Shown here: piece after piece, positions 35,038 through 45,844 of the stretch
How the letters are laid out: each line of letters opens with the position of its first letter
Position numbering within the stretch: the first letter of the stretch is position 1
Source: Mimachlamys varia
Lineage: Eukaryota; Mollusca; Bivalvia; Pectinida; Pectinidae
Assembly (NCBI GenBank): GCA_947623455.1
Contig: OX392534.1
Span: forward strand, 11,294,001 to 11,358,000
DNA: 64,000 bases
Direction: 5' to 3'
The notes under the pieces: generated by a model
What the model saw: the letters and a program-made list of their open reading frames with translations, nothing else
The model's database searches: none
What the model was told of the DNA's origin: nothing
Program-made: the position numbers and the translations under genes

Positions 35038-36095
35038 GATCTACATATGTCGATACTGTATCATACACGAATATCACACGCAGCATGCATGTCGATATCA
35101 TACACGAATATCACACACAGTATACATATTGATCTACATATGTCGATATCATACACGAATATCACACGCAGTATACTTGTTGATACAATTGCTTACTTTT
35201 TAAGCATATACACATAAATTCTAGTTCTGGTTTATATTGTTTTATGTAAGTCTTTCAGTCATCTTGAGTAATTCAAGGTCGTTCTTCTATGCATGTGTTG
35301 AGGAGGTTGATGTATTATCCTTCTCCGTAGTTCTGATGCCTTCTTTTTTACTGCCATCTCAGTGAGATACCATGCCAAAGGCACCCTTAACATACCCAAC
35401 CTGGTCACTGACAAACAGCTCATTTAATGTTACAATGAGTAGAACCGCTGTTGATCTACATATGTCGATATCATACACGAATATCACACGCAGCATACGT
35501 GTTTATCTACATCTGTCGATATCATACCCGAATATCACACGCAGCATACATGCTGATATACACATGTCGATATCATACACAAATAGCACACGCAGTATAC
35601 ATGTTGATATGCATATGTCGATATCATACACAAATATCACACACAGTATACATGTTTATCTACATCTGTCGATATCATACCCGAATATCACACGCAGCAT
35701 ACATGCTGATATACACATGTCGATATCGTACACAAATAGCACACGCAGTATACATGTTGATATACATATGTCGATACCATACTCAAATATCATACGCAGC
35801 ATACATGTTGATATGCATATGTCGATATCATACACAAATATCACACACAGTATACATGTTGATAAATTGTTTACTTTTAAAGCATATAAACATAAAATCT
35901 AGTTCTGTTTTATGTTAGTCTTTCTATCATCTTGAGTAATTCATGGACGTTCTTCTATGCATGTGTACAAGAGGAGGTTGATGCATTATCCTTCTCCGTA
36001 GTTCTGAAGACTTCGTTTTACTGCTACTTCAGTGAAATACCAAACCCGATCATATGACTCTGACAAACAGCTCAATTAATCTTACAATGAGTAGA
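35038..36095. repeat. 51-bp minisatellite inside a larger two-copy duplication
   Basis: The 51-bp unit (gatctacatatgtcgatatc, atacacgaatatcacacgca, gcatacatgtt) has 3 copies at 35038-35180 and about 9 copies at 35450-35865. Each block is followed by the same flank of about 230 bp (ctagttctggttta..., gttcttctatgcatgtgt, tatccttctccgtagttctg), at 35180-35430 and 35866-36090. So array plus flank was duplicated as a unit, and the second array then grew or the first shrank. ORFs here are repeat artefacts. Confidence 0.9.
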
Positions 36096-36249
36096 ACTGC
36101 TTTGCCTTAGCCAGATAATGATAATAGCAACAACCATTTTAAAGGCAAACCAACACAAACAAGCCAACATCGCGGTCATGCCAATGAAGCACCAAGAACA
36201 AATATACGTTGTAAGGATACAACGTGAACAGAAAATAAAAACAGTTTCA

Positions 36250-36610
36250 AATGTTTCAATAGGCGCAAAAGATTGCTTTATTGGAGATGCATGTTGATGA
36301 AGACTATGGAAAATGTTTGTGGTTGCCATCTTGGTCTCAACGAGAGCTCTTTTGTATCCTTGTATGGTGAAGGTCGACGTTTTAAATATGCACCTTCGAG
36401 TGCTCGCTTGTTGTGATTAAGAATGATGACTCGGTGCTCACTTTGAGGACTTGACGTTTACGTGGATGTGACAAAGATTAACATGGCGGGTTTCGTCGAT
36501 GAAGCGGAAGACGCTTACTATTCCGGAACATTTAATTGGTCTTATTATATTGTATTTACCTAAGGGTATCGATGTCAATCTTTGCTTTGTTCATATTTTG
36601 CCCCTACTGC
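36250..36610 (+). mobile_element. Retroelement copy, 5'-truncated, plus orientation
   Basis: It begins in the RT C-terminal region ('ggagatgcatgttgatgaag') and goes through 'gttgccatcttggtctcaac', 'gatgactcggtgctcacttt', 'gatgaagcggaagacgctta' to 'cttgctttgttcatattttg'-like sequence. It ends before the usual 3' tail. Confidence 0.75.
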
Positions 36611-37062
36611 TATGGATTTTGTGATCGGATTATGGCTTGTTGAAGCGTCGGTAGTCTCTTACTTATTTTTTGAAAGGTTACAATTTACACAAATATCCAA
36701 TTTCAACACTAATCGCCTCTTACCCTCTGCGAACATTTCTATTTTAATAAATTCCATGTAAAAATGCAGTTAAGATGCTGCCATGCATTGCTTTTTTATA
36801 TACCTGAATATCTAATATAACGATACAAAAAAATGTTTGCTTCATATTTTTCACAATTTGTGTCCTGAACCAATCTAATTGATATTACAAAGCAATACGC
36901 TTCCACACAGTGCTTTCTTTATACTCAAATGCCTTATGTAACGATACGAAAATTTGTGTGATAAAACCAATTCAATTAAAATGTTTTTGCAAATTTATCA
37001 TTATTCAGGAGAGCGCCAAGTTTTTATTAATGTTTGTTATAAATATTGTTTTTTACTTATAG

Positions 37063-37178
37063 AAAATTTGGAAGAGAAAATGCGTAAGGAACGAAATATA
37101 CAACGTTTACAGGAAATCCAACAACAGCTGGTTTGGCCCTCTATATCCGACCTGGATCCAAAGGTTTACATTCCCGAC
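37063..37178 (+). CDS. PLEKHG7: Gene A exon 9, end of DH domain and DH-PH linker
   Basis: Acceptor tttttacttatag, two bases completing a Gln codon, 38 codons, donor gac|gtacgt. NLEEKMRKERNIQRLQEIQQ then QLVWPSISDLDPKVYIPD: a charged helix that closes the DH domain, then the V-W-P linker into the PH domain. Length and phase equal gene B exon 9. Confidence 0.94.
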
Positions 37179-37502
37179 GTACGTATACACCCCAGATGTT
37201 AGGTTTGTCAATATGTTTATTTCTGTTATGTTAATGTTATTTGTTTGGAATAGTTACAGTATGTTTCATGTACATTTTGACGTGTTTAGCAATCCTAATA
37301 TGATTGCATTTCGATTTTGACGCTTATGTCTATATTAATATACCAACATAAATGTACAGATTTTTACAACAAAACAAAAACAAAAAAGCACGGGAATGGT
37401 TTGCACATAAAACGATCATAGCATAGCTTAGGGAACACCATTGCACCGTTAGAAATACATAATTTCAGTAATTAATTAGACGAAAAATTGTCATGATTTA
37501 AG

Positions 37503-37640
37503 GGTTAACTTGAATTTATTTTTTATGTTATGGAGGTATAACACAAAAAACCGGAGTGCACTCTAAATAAACATGATGTGAGTACACTCCGAGTTTTTGT
37601 GTTATAAATCCATAGCATAAAAAAGGGATTCAAGTTAGTA
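37503..37640. mobile_element. Foldback MITE
   Basis: Left arm 'taacttgaatttatttttta + tgttatggaggtataacac' and right arm 'gtgttataaatccatagcat + aaaaaagggattcaagtta' are inverted, with inner 'cggagtgcactc' facing 'gagtacactccg'. About 60-bp arms and a very short loop. Confidence 0.85.
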
Positions 37641-37859
37641 CTTATGATTTAATCTGTACCCTGCAAGAAGTCCCTTTATTGATTTAGTCAATGTAAATGC
37701 TTGTTTCAAACAAGATCAAATTATTATGCAACATATCTTACGATGATAGCGCAGAACAGAGTTCCTTGACGTCATAAGTATTAGATTAACCATCAGATGA
37801 ATGCATATCTTAATGGTGTTTCGTCATTTTGATTTGCTTTTAATTATTTATATTAACAG

Positions 37860-37953
37860 TTTCTAAAGTCAAGTCTTTCTATTCAACCTTGTACGAAGCT
37901 ACTATCGTGTCCCAAAAGGCAACTCATGCACGAAGGATTGATGACATTAGTAG
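37860..37953 (+). CDS. PLEKHG7: Gene A exon 10, start of PH domain
   Basis: Acceptor tatattaacag, 31 codons plus one base, donor gtag|gtgcgt. FLKSSLSIQPCTKLLSCPKR then QLMHEGLMTLV, the last being the first PH strand (L-x-H-E-G-x-L-T form). Its end is duplicated 135 bp downstream in the intron. Length and phase equal gene B exon 10. Confidence 0.94.
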
Positions 37954-38198
37954 GTGCGTATTTCCCTGTTTCATAAGATAAGGGGGGTAACTCTCATCTC
38001 GTTAGGAAAATAATGTAATTCACCACAATAGAAGTACTTCCCCGTGATATATATTTATTCAGTGGTTTGTAAATGATGACATTTAGCAGGTGTGTATTTC
38101 CAAGCATCATAAGGTAAGAGAGGTAACTCTCATCTCGACAAAAAAATCATGTTATTCACCTAAACAGTAGTTGATACAGTGGTGTGTAAATAATGAAA
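37940..38198. repeat. Tandem duplication across the exon 10 donor
   Basis: 'gatgacattagtag|gtgcgtatttcc' at the exon end recurs as 'gatgacatttagcag|gtgtgtatttcc' at 38075, followed in both copies by 'ggtaactctcatctcg' and 'attcacc'. Period about 135 bp. The copy keeps a usable-looking donor (cag|gtgtgt). Confidence 0.85.
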
Positions 38199-38339
38199 AT
38201 CAGCTTTAGAACAGGACAAAACATTTCGCCCTCCGTACCCACTAGATTTTATATTCTTTAAGTAGTTTCTTTTTCCCACCTTAGTTGATACAGTTTAGTG
38301 TATGCATTGTTTTATCAAGATATAATTTATATTTCTCAG

Positions 38340-38422
38340 AGGCGGCAAAGACGATAGATGTTCATTTGTTCCTGTTTGACGACATTTTGCTGATTACAAA
38401 AATAAAGAAATCTGTCAAGAAG
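38340..38422 (+). CDS. PLEKHG7: Gene A exon 11, PH domain
   Basis: Acceptor tatatttctcag, two bases completing Glu, 27 codons, donor aag|gtaaat. AAKTIDVHLFLFDDILLITK then IKKSVKK. VHLFLFDDILLITK is the third PH strand pattern typical of RhoGEF PH domains. Same 83-bp length as gene B exon 11. Confidence 0.95.
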
Positions 38423-38433
38423 GTAAATATTTG

Positions 38434-38815
38434 TATTTTAAGTGACATTGTAATGATAACAAAGAATCGGTAACAAAGGTTTAAGTGACATTCTAATGGT
38501 AACAAAGGTTTAAGTGACATTCTAATGGTAACAAAGGTTTAAGTGACATTCCAATGGTAACAAAGGTTTAAGTGACATTCCAATGGTAACAAAGGTTTAA
38601 GTGACATTGTAATGATAACAAAAGTTTAAGTGACATTGTAATCGTAACAAAGAATCGGTAACAAAAGTTTTAGTGACATTCTAATGGTAACAAAGGTTTA
38701 AGTGACATTCTAATGGTAACAAAAGTTTAAGCGACATTGTAATGGTAACAAAGAATCGGTAACAAAAGTTTAAGTGACATGCTAATGGTAACACAGAATC
38801 CGTAACGAAGGTTAG
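38434..38815. repeat. 29-bp minisatellite starting 12 bases inside intron 11
   Basis: About 13 units of 'gtaacaaaggtttaagtgac' + 'attctaatg'. It begins right after the exon 11 donor but does not include it. Some units carry an extra 'aagaatcggtaacaaaag'. Confidence 0.92.
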
Positions 38816-39523
38816 TATTGACGGAACCTGTAGTACTGAGTGTCCATGTAACGGACCAATATCTAGCAGATGATAATAAGTGAAGTGTTTATAGCCACTA
38901 CTAAATAGAGGTCTCTGTCGCCTGTAAGGTTACAATAAACAGAAATAGTCTAGTTAGTATATGCGTAAATCGACACATAGTTCTCTTGGAACTGAAAAAT
39001 TCGGTAATTTAAATATTTCTGGTAAGATCGGTGTTGCTCTTTCTCCTTTTGGTGGGCGTTAAGACGTGTAGCATCTGTATATTCTTACAAATAATGTGCA
39101 TGTAGTCAAAAAGCACTATTCAAAATTTAGTCTAACGGCATATATTTGATATCATACAATATGTATGATCTGTTAAAGCAGGGGCTCATGCGTATATTAT
39201 ACATGTAGATGTAACGTGTATAGAAAAGCTGTAAATAACACATGCTTATCAGCAGATGCATGTCAATCCTTTTCAAATGAGCATTATGAAAAGGATTAAA
39301 TGGAATAGGAGGTGGATGAGATCAACTTGTGTTAATCGATTTATTTTTCTGTAGAAGTTATATACAAGTATTTTTCCTATTAGGTCATTGAGAATTACAC
39401 GTAAAATAACGTTGTAAATTTTGGTTTGTTCCGTTATGGGATTTAAGAATTCATTTACTAAATCATATCGTTCATACCCGCCACATTTGACTTTCCATGT
39501 TTAATGTTCATTTTATTTTTCAG

Positions 39524-39641
39524 AAACAAAATACCCCGGAAACGTTCAGTACCAGTGACTGTAACTCCTATACTGTACATCGTCAGCCCATAGCTTTAGA
39601 CCGCCTCAGTGTACACGACGTCGGCATGTCGGAGGCATCAG
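39524..39641 (+). CDS. PLEKHG7: Gene A exon 12, PH domain insertion loop
   Basis: Acceptor ttttatttttcag, 39 codons plus one base, donor tcag|gtaggc. KQNTPETFSTSDCNSYTVHR then QPIALDRLSVHDVGMSEAS. QPIALDRLSVHD is the fourth-strand region (L-D-R-L-x-V). Nine bases shorter than gene B exon 12, the difference lying in the variable loop. Confidence 0.93.
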
Positions 39642-39659
39642 GTAGGCATGGTGTAAATA

Positions 39660-39985
39660 CAGGCAACGTAGACTGTTACATTGTAGAGCGTAATATGAAG
39701 ATGGACGTTTTTGAGTATGCTAATTTGTGTGCTTATTTGTTGTGATTGACAATGATACTCGGTTCTCATTTTGAGAACTTGCTATTTACTTTGATGTGAT
39801 CAATATTTACATGGCGGTTATCGTCGATAAAGCAGAGGATGCTTCACCCTTTTCAGGATCACCTGGTATTTTTCTCTTGTACTTTACAGGGATACTTTGT
39901 ATCCATGTATATATTAAGCCCTAGTTTAATCGATTTTGAGTTCACATTATTGTTCTGTTGCCCTTCGGTATTCTCTTATTTTTGT
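39660..39985 (+). mobile_element. Retroelement copy, plus orientation, starting next to exon 12
   Basis: Contains 'gatggacgtttttgagtatg', 'gttgtgattgacaatgatac', 'taatcgattttgagttcaca' and the 3' end 'cttcggtattctcttattttt'. It starts less than 30 bp after the exon 12 donor. Confidence 0.8.
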
Positions 39986-40192
39986 TCTTATTCTGTGCTA
40001 AGATACATTTCATTTTTGGCATGATGGAAATGTTCTAGCTTTTACTTTGAATTAATACAAATTATATAAAATGGTATTTACACATAAAAGTGGTTCAAAA
40101 GGATCCTTGACTTGGTAAAGAATCGTATATGTTCGTTAATCGTGCGATATCGGTATACTTTTTATGGTCTTGTTTCTTTTTTTGAATTGCAG

Positions 40193-40290
40193 CAAACGGC
40201 CTAAAACACTGTATCGTCTTGGTCCACATCAGCAGATTCCAGCAGATTATAGGTGTATATACACTACAATCGACCAGCGAGTATGTTAAG
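40193..40290 (+). CDS. PLEKHG7: Gene A exon 13, PH domain C-terminal strands
   Basis: Acceptor tttttttgaattgcag, two bases completing Ala, 32 codons, donor aag|gtgaga. NGLKHCIVLVHISRFQQIIG then VYTLQSTSEYVK, the strands just before the PH C-terminal helix. Same 98-bp length as gene B exon 13. Confidence 0.95.
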
Positions 40291-40585
40291 GTGAGATCCG
40301 TTAAACAGTAATAATTCCTGTTTATCCTAAAAATGAAAAAAAAATCATTTGTACTATTTTGTCTATATATCATATGAAAAGGTTATATTTTACAACAGAC
40401 AAACAATAAGAATAAATTAGCACAATTGTCCTTGGAAGGAACTGATATGAATTATAAAGTTTCTGCTTTCGCTACGTATTATTGTCCTTTAATTGTTGTT
40501 TCTTCGGATTATATTTGTTTTCATTTTTGTATCTGATATAATAACATACGTGTGAAATTGTTAATTATGTCGGTCTCATTAATAG

Positions 40586-40819
40586 GATTACTGGATGACA
40601 AAGCTTTGTGATGCTAAGAAGAAATACCATTCCTCCCCTCACGACAGCGGCGTAAATGGTCTCGTAGACTACAGCCAGCATATGCCAGCGACCAGTACCA
40701 TGCCCACCGCTACCAATCATACACCAGGCGATATATCTCCGCGCAGGCTCAGACGTGCACGCATGCTCAGTCATCATAAAAAGAAGTCAGTCAGTATGGA
40801 TACGGTTTTCATCACGTAG
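40586..40819 (+). CDS. PLEKHG7: Gene A exon 14, PH C-terminal helix, tail and stop
   Basis: Acceptor ctcattaatag, 77 codons and TAG. It starts DYWMTKLCDAKKKYHSSPHD, the PH C-terminal helix with the expected Trp. A low-complexity tail rich in Thr/Pro/Arg/His follows and ends KKKSVSMDTVFIT. The tail differs almost wholly from gene B except the KS-(V/L)-S-(M/V)-D end. No strong AATAAA lies close downstream; the nearest clear one is at 41889. Confidence 0.92.
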   Translation, partial: DYWMTKLCDAKKKYHSSPHDSGVNGLVDYSQHMPATSTMPTATNHTPGDISPRRLRRARMLSHHKKKSVSMDTVFIT

Positions 40820-43364
40820 TGTGCATTTCAATCGGATCCTATAAATGTTCTTTATGCGTGTTGTTGTGCCGGGGAAGCAAACTTTATCTCATCCGGAAAT
40901 TCAAGCAAAGTATCAAATTGTCTGTGATATTAAATGTCTATATTATAAATATCAAGCTACAAAAAGAACTGAAGTTGTTGTTTTCATTGTTCCATAGAGT
41001 TGACAGATAACACAAAACGTAAAACGAAACGATTTTTTTTCGCAAATGTTTATTGAATATAAATCGAGACCTGTGTACCTAAAAGGGATGTTGACTATTA
41101 GGCACGTATACGTTTCTATAAGTTTAGGGTGGCCCGGCACCATAGTGATATCATATAGACCGTCATAACATTATACTGGAAAATACAATATCATACAAAA
41201 ACATTTCGAACAACATGTCATCAATATATTACACAATGATTTGGAGGTATAACATATAAATACAATCCGGCGCTGTATTGCAAATACATAATAGTCAATA
41301 TACTAGCTCAACACAACCTTGTACAGACCAGGTATTTTGTCCACAACCCTGAACGCTCGGTCGTCGAAATGTATTTATCGGTAAATTGTTCCACTCTGTT
41401 TGGTAAAGGTGAATAGTCACATGGCATGTTAAAGTTGGTGAGTAGAGTACAAAGTCACAGGTACATTTTGTTCCTAATGCTTACCCGAAATGCCCTTTAC
41501 CATTTCCTGATGTGAATACCACGAGACACTGAAGAGAACGTCTATAGCAGGGACATGGTCATCAATAACCAATACAAGTATATGATATGTGTATCACACA
41601 GACTGATCATCCGTGTTCTGATAGGGATTGTGTTTCAGAGTAAGCTTTTTTCTATATAAATATGGTGTGTATATCGAAGTTACCCTTTATCTGTGACTAA
41701 ACATGATTTGTGGATCAAATAAGCTTTGTAACATCACTGTGGCTTGTGAATGCATCCTGTTAAATAACCCGGTCTTAATGTGGCGGAGGATGCCAAGTGA
41801 AATGTTTCTCATTTTTGCCATAAAAAAATAATAAGTATTCCCGCCGCAAACTGACCCTATTGCATCGCCTGAATATTTATACAATATTAATAAAACACAA
41901 AAGAGTAACGGACAGGAAAGTGGGTATCACATTGCGCCTATAATTTACATTGATAGATTATACTGATAAATGATATCACAAACACATGATGACATCACCA
42001 CAAATATGAATTCAATTTACTGGAACTTCATTAGTTGGGACCTCGAATCTAGAAAACATTTGATATCTTAGAGGTAGCCATCGCAACCACACACAATCCA
42101 ACACGCGAAACCATTGGTCAAGCACAATTACTTAATTTGGATCAACAATACATATCTGACATAGCGTTAACAAACGAACTCATGAATTGTCGCACAACAT
42201 TACAGATTTCTGAAACGTTCTACAAAATACGCAGACCCGCCCTGAACGCAACAGACCTCCGAAGCGTCGTTCTTACTAATGACATTCCACTGTTATAAAT
42301 GGTATATTTTTGGACATAGCAAAATATGATCCAAAATGTATGTGAATCAGTACAGATTGCTACGCAGTTACACATAATATAGGTGACTGAATGTGGTACA
42401 ACTACATGTACGTACTCTCCGCACACTTCTGCTCTAAGTGAGGATCTTCACACCATCAGATATAACAGCACACCATAAAATATCACAAACACACCCAACG
42501 GAATTTCTCCAGTACCAATATCGAAAACACTTTGGAGTTCCTCAAACTACCATCCTCGCAAACGAATCGAGTAAATTTCCTCGCACCATCATTCTCACAA
42601 ACACCTTGAGTGGATTTCCTAATACTACCATTCTCCATTCTCACAAACTCAATTCTCACAAACACAATTCTCACAAACACATTCTCACAAACACATTGTG
42701 CGGTAAACGTTACAATTACTACCTTGCCGTAAAACACAGCACAATACACTGGCTATCTCCATACTTGATTGGGTACAACAGTCACAAAGAAAATATTGAG
42801 GCAGTCCTATTTGTCTAAATTACTAAAGGCTATCAAATTAATCAAATGTAATAATGCTAAAATTTCGAATTCGTAAATATGAAAAATAATACCTTTTGAT
42901 TAAAGAATTACCCTGCAGCAATATATCGACGAAAGTACGGTCTTTTCGGATTCTGGACTTTAAAATGACTCCATTCTAATAACGTTTCTGTTCTACTGCA
43001 AATAATAAAGTAATATAAAACATCCTTATACGGATTAAACTAATAACATTAACCGATACATCTTGAACACAATCATTAAATTGTTACTTATTCTATTCCA
43101 ACATAAAAAGTAATGTCAATTAAATCATCAATGTATTCTTACTATACACAAACTTCTCATTAACATATTTTTTTTATTTTGAGCAATCTAATTTTGATCA
43201 CACCTTATCAGGTGACTTAAATCTGTTCAATTTCGCCTTGACCATATATGACACTGCACTTTAACACAACGGCGGTGGGGGTGATTAATTACGACATAGC
43301 ATCTGTAAAACCTATCATGACAGCGATTATCCGAGACATTTTGCCTATCTCAGTAATAAATCGC
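40820..43364. other. Intergenic region between the convergent genes, no gene seen
   Basis: Holds the untranslated end of gene A and unique-looking AT-rich DNA. An AATAAA at 41889-41894 on the + strand is the nearest canonical poly(A) signal for gene A, but over 1 kb away. A short 'tctcacaaacacat' repeat lies at 42640-42695. ORFs at 42438-42818 follow that repeat and are not convincing. Confidence 0.45.
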
Positions 43365-43370
43365 GATAAC

Positions 43371-44022
43371 ACAATATTATATCGCAGTGATCACACGCAA
43401 TATTACACTTGTACAATATATCAGTGATAGCACACTAAATTATACTTGTACAATATGTCAGTGACGTCACACGATATTACACTTGTACAATATATCAGTG
43501 ATAGCACACTAAATTATACTTGTACAATATGTCAGTGACGTCACACGATATTATACTTGTACAATACGTCAGTGACGTCACACGATATTATACTTGTACA
43601 ATACGTCAGTGACGTCACACGATATTATACTTGTACAATACGTCAGTGATGTCACACAATATTATTCTTGTACAATACGTCAGTGACGTCACACGATATT
43701 ATACTTGTACAATATGTCAGTGACGTCACACAATATTATTCTTGTACAATACGTCAGTGACGTCACACGATATTATACTTTTACAATACGTCAGTGATGT
43801 CACTCGATATTACACCTGTACAATATGTCGGTGATCATACACATATTACACCTGTACAATATGTCAGTGACGTCACACAATATTATTCTTGTACAATACG
43901 TCAGTGACGTCACACGATATTGTACTTGTACAATACGTCATTGATGTCACTCGATATTACACCTGTACAATATATCAGTGATCATACACATATTACACCT
44001 GTACAATATGTCGGACAACAAA
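43371..44022. repeat. 37-bp minisatellite carrying CRE octamers
   Basis: About 17 units of 'cacacgatattatacttgta' + 'caatacgtcagtgacgt'. Nine units hold a perfect palindromic TGACGTCA (the cAMP response element), others TGATGTCA or unrelated variants such as 'gtgatagcac'. It lies between the two convergent genes. Noncoding. Confidence 0.93.
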
Positions 44023-45086
44023 CATTGTACATGTATCATATTTAGGTGATTTCCAAAATACAATTACGAAACCTACTGAAAGTGTTTTACAGTGCTACAA
44101 CAGACTTTCAACTTAGCCATTATATTTATCCGATACATAATTCCTCTATTTGTAGGAGCATCTCGCATGCGTCCCAAGACTTAAAAAAAACAACGACATT
44201 GTTAAATCGACCACACATTAGGGATGTACACCTCTGAGGTTTCAGTCATGACGTTCAAGTCTGGTTTTCATGTCATGTTGGTGTTTATGTTTCATTATAA
44301 AAAAATATTATCAATTTTGATAACAATATATGCATCTGAAAATTTTATCTTTTTGATGCTAGGTAGCTTTCTTAAAAAACATTAGTGTTTCGCCATTTTT
44401 ATTATTGAAATTGAGCGTTAAATCGGCAAAACTTGCTGAAAAAATAAGGATTTTCTCATTAAAAATAGCGGTTACGGATAAATGAAATTGCTTTCCCGAG
44501 TAAAATAGTTCCATGATATTAAAGAAAATACTAATTTTGTCAATTCTGCTAACATTCATACATTTTGGATAAAAGTGTATGAAGATGTCCTGCAATTGAT
44601 ATAAACTACAAAATTCACTTTAAATGGCATCTTTGACCGATCATAGCACTCAAACGAGCTTCCTGACATAGAGGTGTACAATTGTATCATTATCTTTGCA
44701 TCTTCTGCCACGCCACGAATCCATTTTCCAAAATTGTATATGAAAAAAAGTTAAATACATATGAATTTTGACTTCTCAGAGGTGTACAGTCTTAACAGGA
44801 GTTATAATATATTGGCATGCATTTAAATGTTCTGGTTATAGGACGTTATAAAACACACCAAACCAAACCTTGAAAAAGTAGTAAAAGTGGATACGTCGAG
44901 ACACAGGCACTTGAAATTTAATGAACAGCTGACTATAATCTGAATACAATAAAGTTTGCTTTAAATGATCTGGCCAAGACAACTCAGTTTGAAGACACCA
45001 TTTCTAAACTCACTGGAATGCATTATCCGTATTTGGATTAATTAGTTATCACCGTGCATTTATAGGTCACATGTCATGTGAGGTGA
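44023..45086. other. Intergenic, nothing recognised
   Basis: AT-rich DNA with the motif 'aggtgtac' near 44229, 44671 and 44780. No gene seen before the 3' end of gene B. Confidence 0.4.
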
Positions 45087-45092
45087 TTTATT
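45087..45092 (-). promoter_or_regulatory. Candidate poly(A) signal of gene B
   Basis: AATAAA on the minus strand, about 40 bases after the stop codon of gene B. Position is plausible, if it implies a very short 3' untranslated region. No expression evidence. Confidence 0.3.
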
Positions 45093-45132
45093 GTGTTTTC
45101 GACAGGATGATTATTCAGCACCTCCCAATGTC

Positions 45133-45348
45133 CTATATATAGACCGAATCAACAGACAAGGATTTCGTGTGGGATGTTTTCAATATTCCGTTTTTGCGCT
45201 GCCTTCGGGGAGAGGAGAATGAAAGGTCCGCCATGCGTGTTTCCCTAATTTCCTTGGCGTCCATATTGTCATTTTTTAAGTCCTGATTTGAGTCCTCTTT
45301 ATTTGTGAATTTTTCTCTAGCTTCACTTAGTTTTTCCAACCAGGCATT
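45133..45348 (-). CDS. PLEKHG7: Gene B exon 14, PH C-terminal helix, tail and stop
   Basis: Acceptor gtgtttgttttcag, 71 codons and stop. NAWLEKLSEAREKFTNKEDS begins the PH C-terminal helix with its Trp. The tail is charged and ends KTSHTKSLSVDSVYI. The last residues V-Y-I fit a class II PDZ-ligand pattern, an inference only. The exon start is duplicated 123 bp upstream in the gene. Confidence 0.92.
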   Translation of the reverse strand, partial: NAWLEKLSEAREKFTNKEDSNQDLKNDNMDAKEIRETRMADLSFSSPRRQRKNGILKTSHTKSLSVDSVYI

Positions 45349-45573
45349 CTGAAAACAAACACAAAACAAATATTAGAAACATTAACAAAAAATATTAATA
45401 ACAATTAAAGTCACGATCAAAACATTGAAAGGTTCATGTATATTTTAACTTAGTTTTTCCAACCAGGCATTCTAAAAATAAACACAAAACAAATATTAGA
45501 AACATAAACAAAAAAAATATCAATAAAAATTAAAGTCACGATCAAAACATTGAAAGATTCATGTATATATTAA
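45325..45573. repeat. Tandem duplication (123 bp) across the exon 14 acceptor of gene B
   Basis: Copies at 45325-45447 and 45448-45573 each contain, on the minus strand, the pyrimidine tract, an AG and the first 23 bases of exon 14. In the outer copy the acceptor reads tttatttttag and the frame NAWLEKLS is followed at once by TAA. It could serve as a short alternative last exon. Confidence 0.9.
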
Positions 45574-45844
45574 GATACCAAACGCAATTGATCTAATCAT
45601 AGTTGTGCAAACGAAAAACACGAATAAGTACGCGATACACATATTGATAAAATGTACCTTTAAGTAAACGTTATATTTCCGTTTCATAAAATAATTCTAT
45701 TTAGTTTCATGTTGGCTAGGTAAGCGATGCATACGGTGTTCATATGTACCTTTATTTAAAACTCGAATCACAAGAGGGTTATATATCTATATACCTTTTT
45801 ATGTTGACTACCCTTTACCCCGATGCCGGTTACACATTGTAAGA

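Larger units (their letters stand above)
3756..40819 (+). other. PLEKHG7: Gene A span: PLEKHG7-like RhoGEF, 14 visible exons, 5' incomplete
   Basis: Fourteen exons with consistent phases join into one open frame of 560 codons plus stop. Order of parts: a basic Arg/Ser-rich region (residues 1-66), a linker (67-99), a DH domain (about 125-320) and a PH domain (about 355-495), then a 65-residue basic tail. DH-PH proteins load GTP onto Rho GTPases, the PH domain helping at membranes. The DH start (EAVWELFTSECVFLIDH), YHTYCLNYTKGLNYLE, WCEQDPRC and QLVWPS are the pattern I associate with vertebrate PLEKHG7 rather than PLEKHG5. The exon structure repeats in gene B on the other strand. The upstream start codon and promoter are outside or unrecognised. 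Which GTPase is the substrate cannot be told. A database search with the joined exons would settle the PLEKHG7 or PLEKHG5 assignment. Confidence 0.8.

Noticed and set aside
35372..35918. 176- and 155-residue repeat ORFs
   Set aside because: Both come from a 51-bp repeat (17 codons) read in different frames; no start context, splice sites or family.
40565..40777. Minus-strand ORF over exon 14 of gene A
   Set aside because: Shadow of the real exon on the opposite strand.
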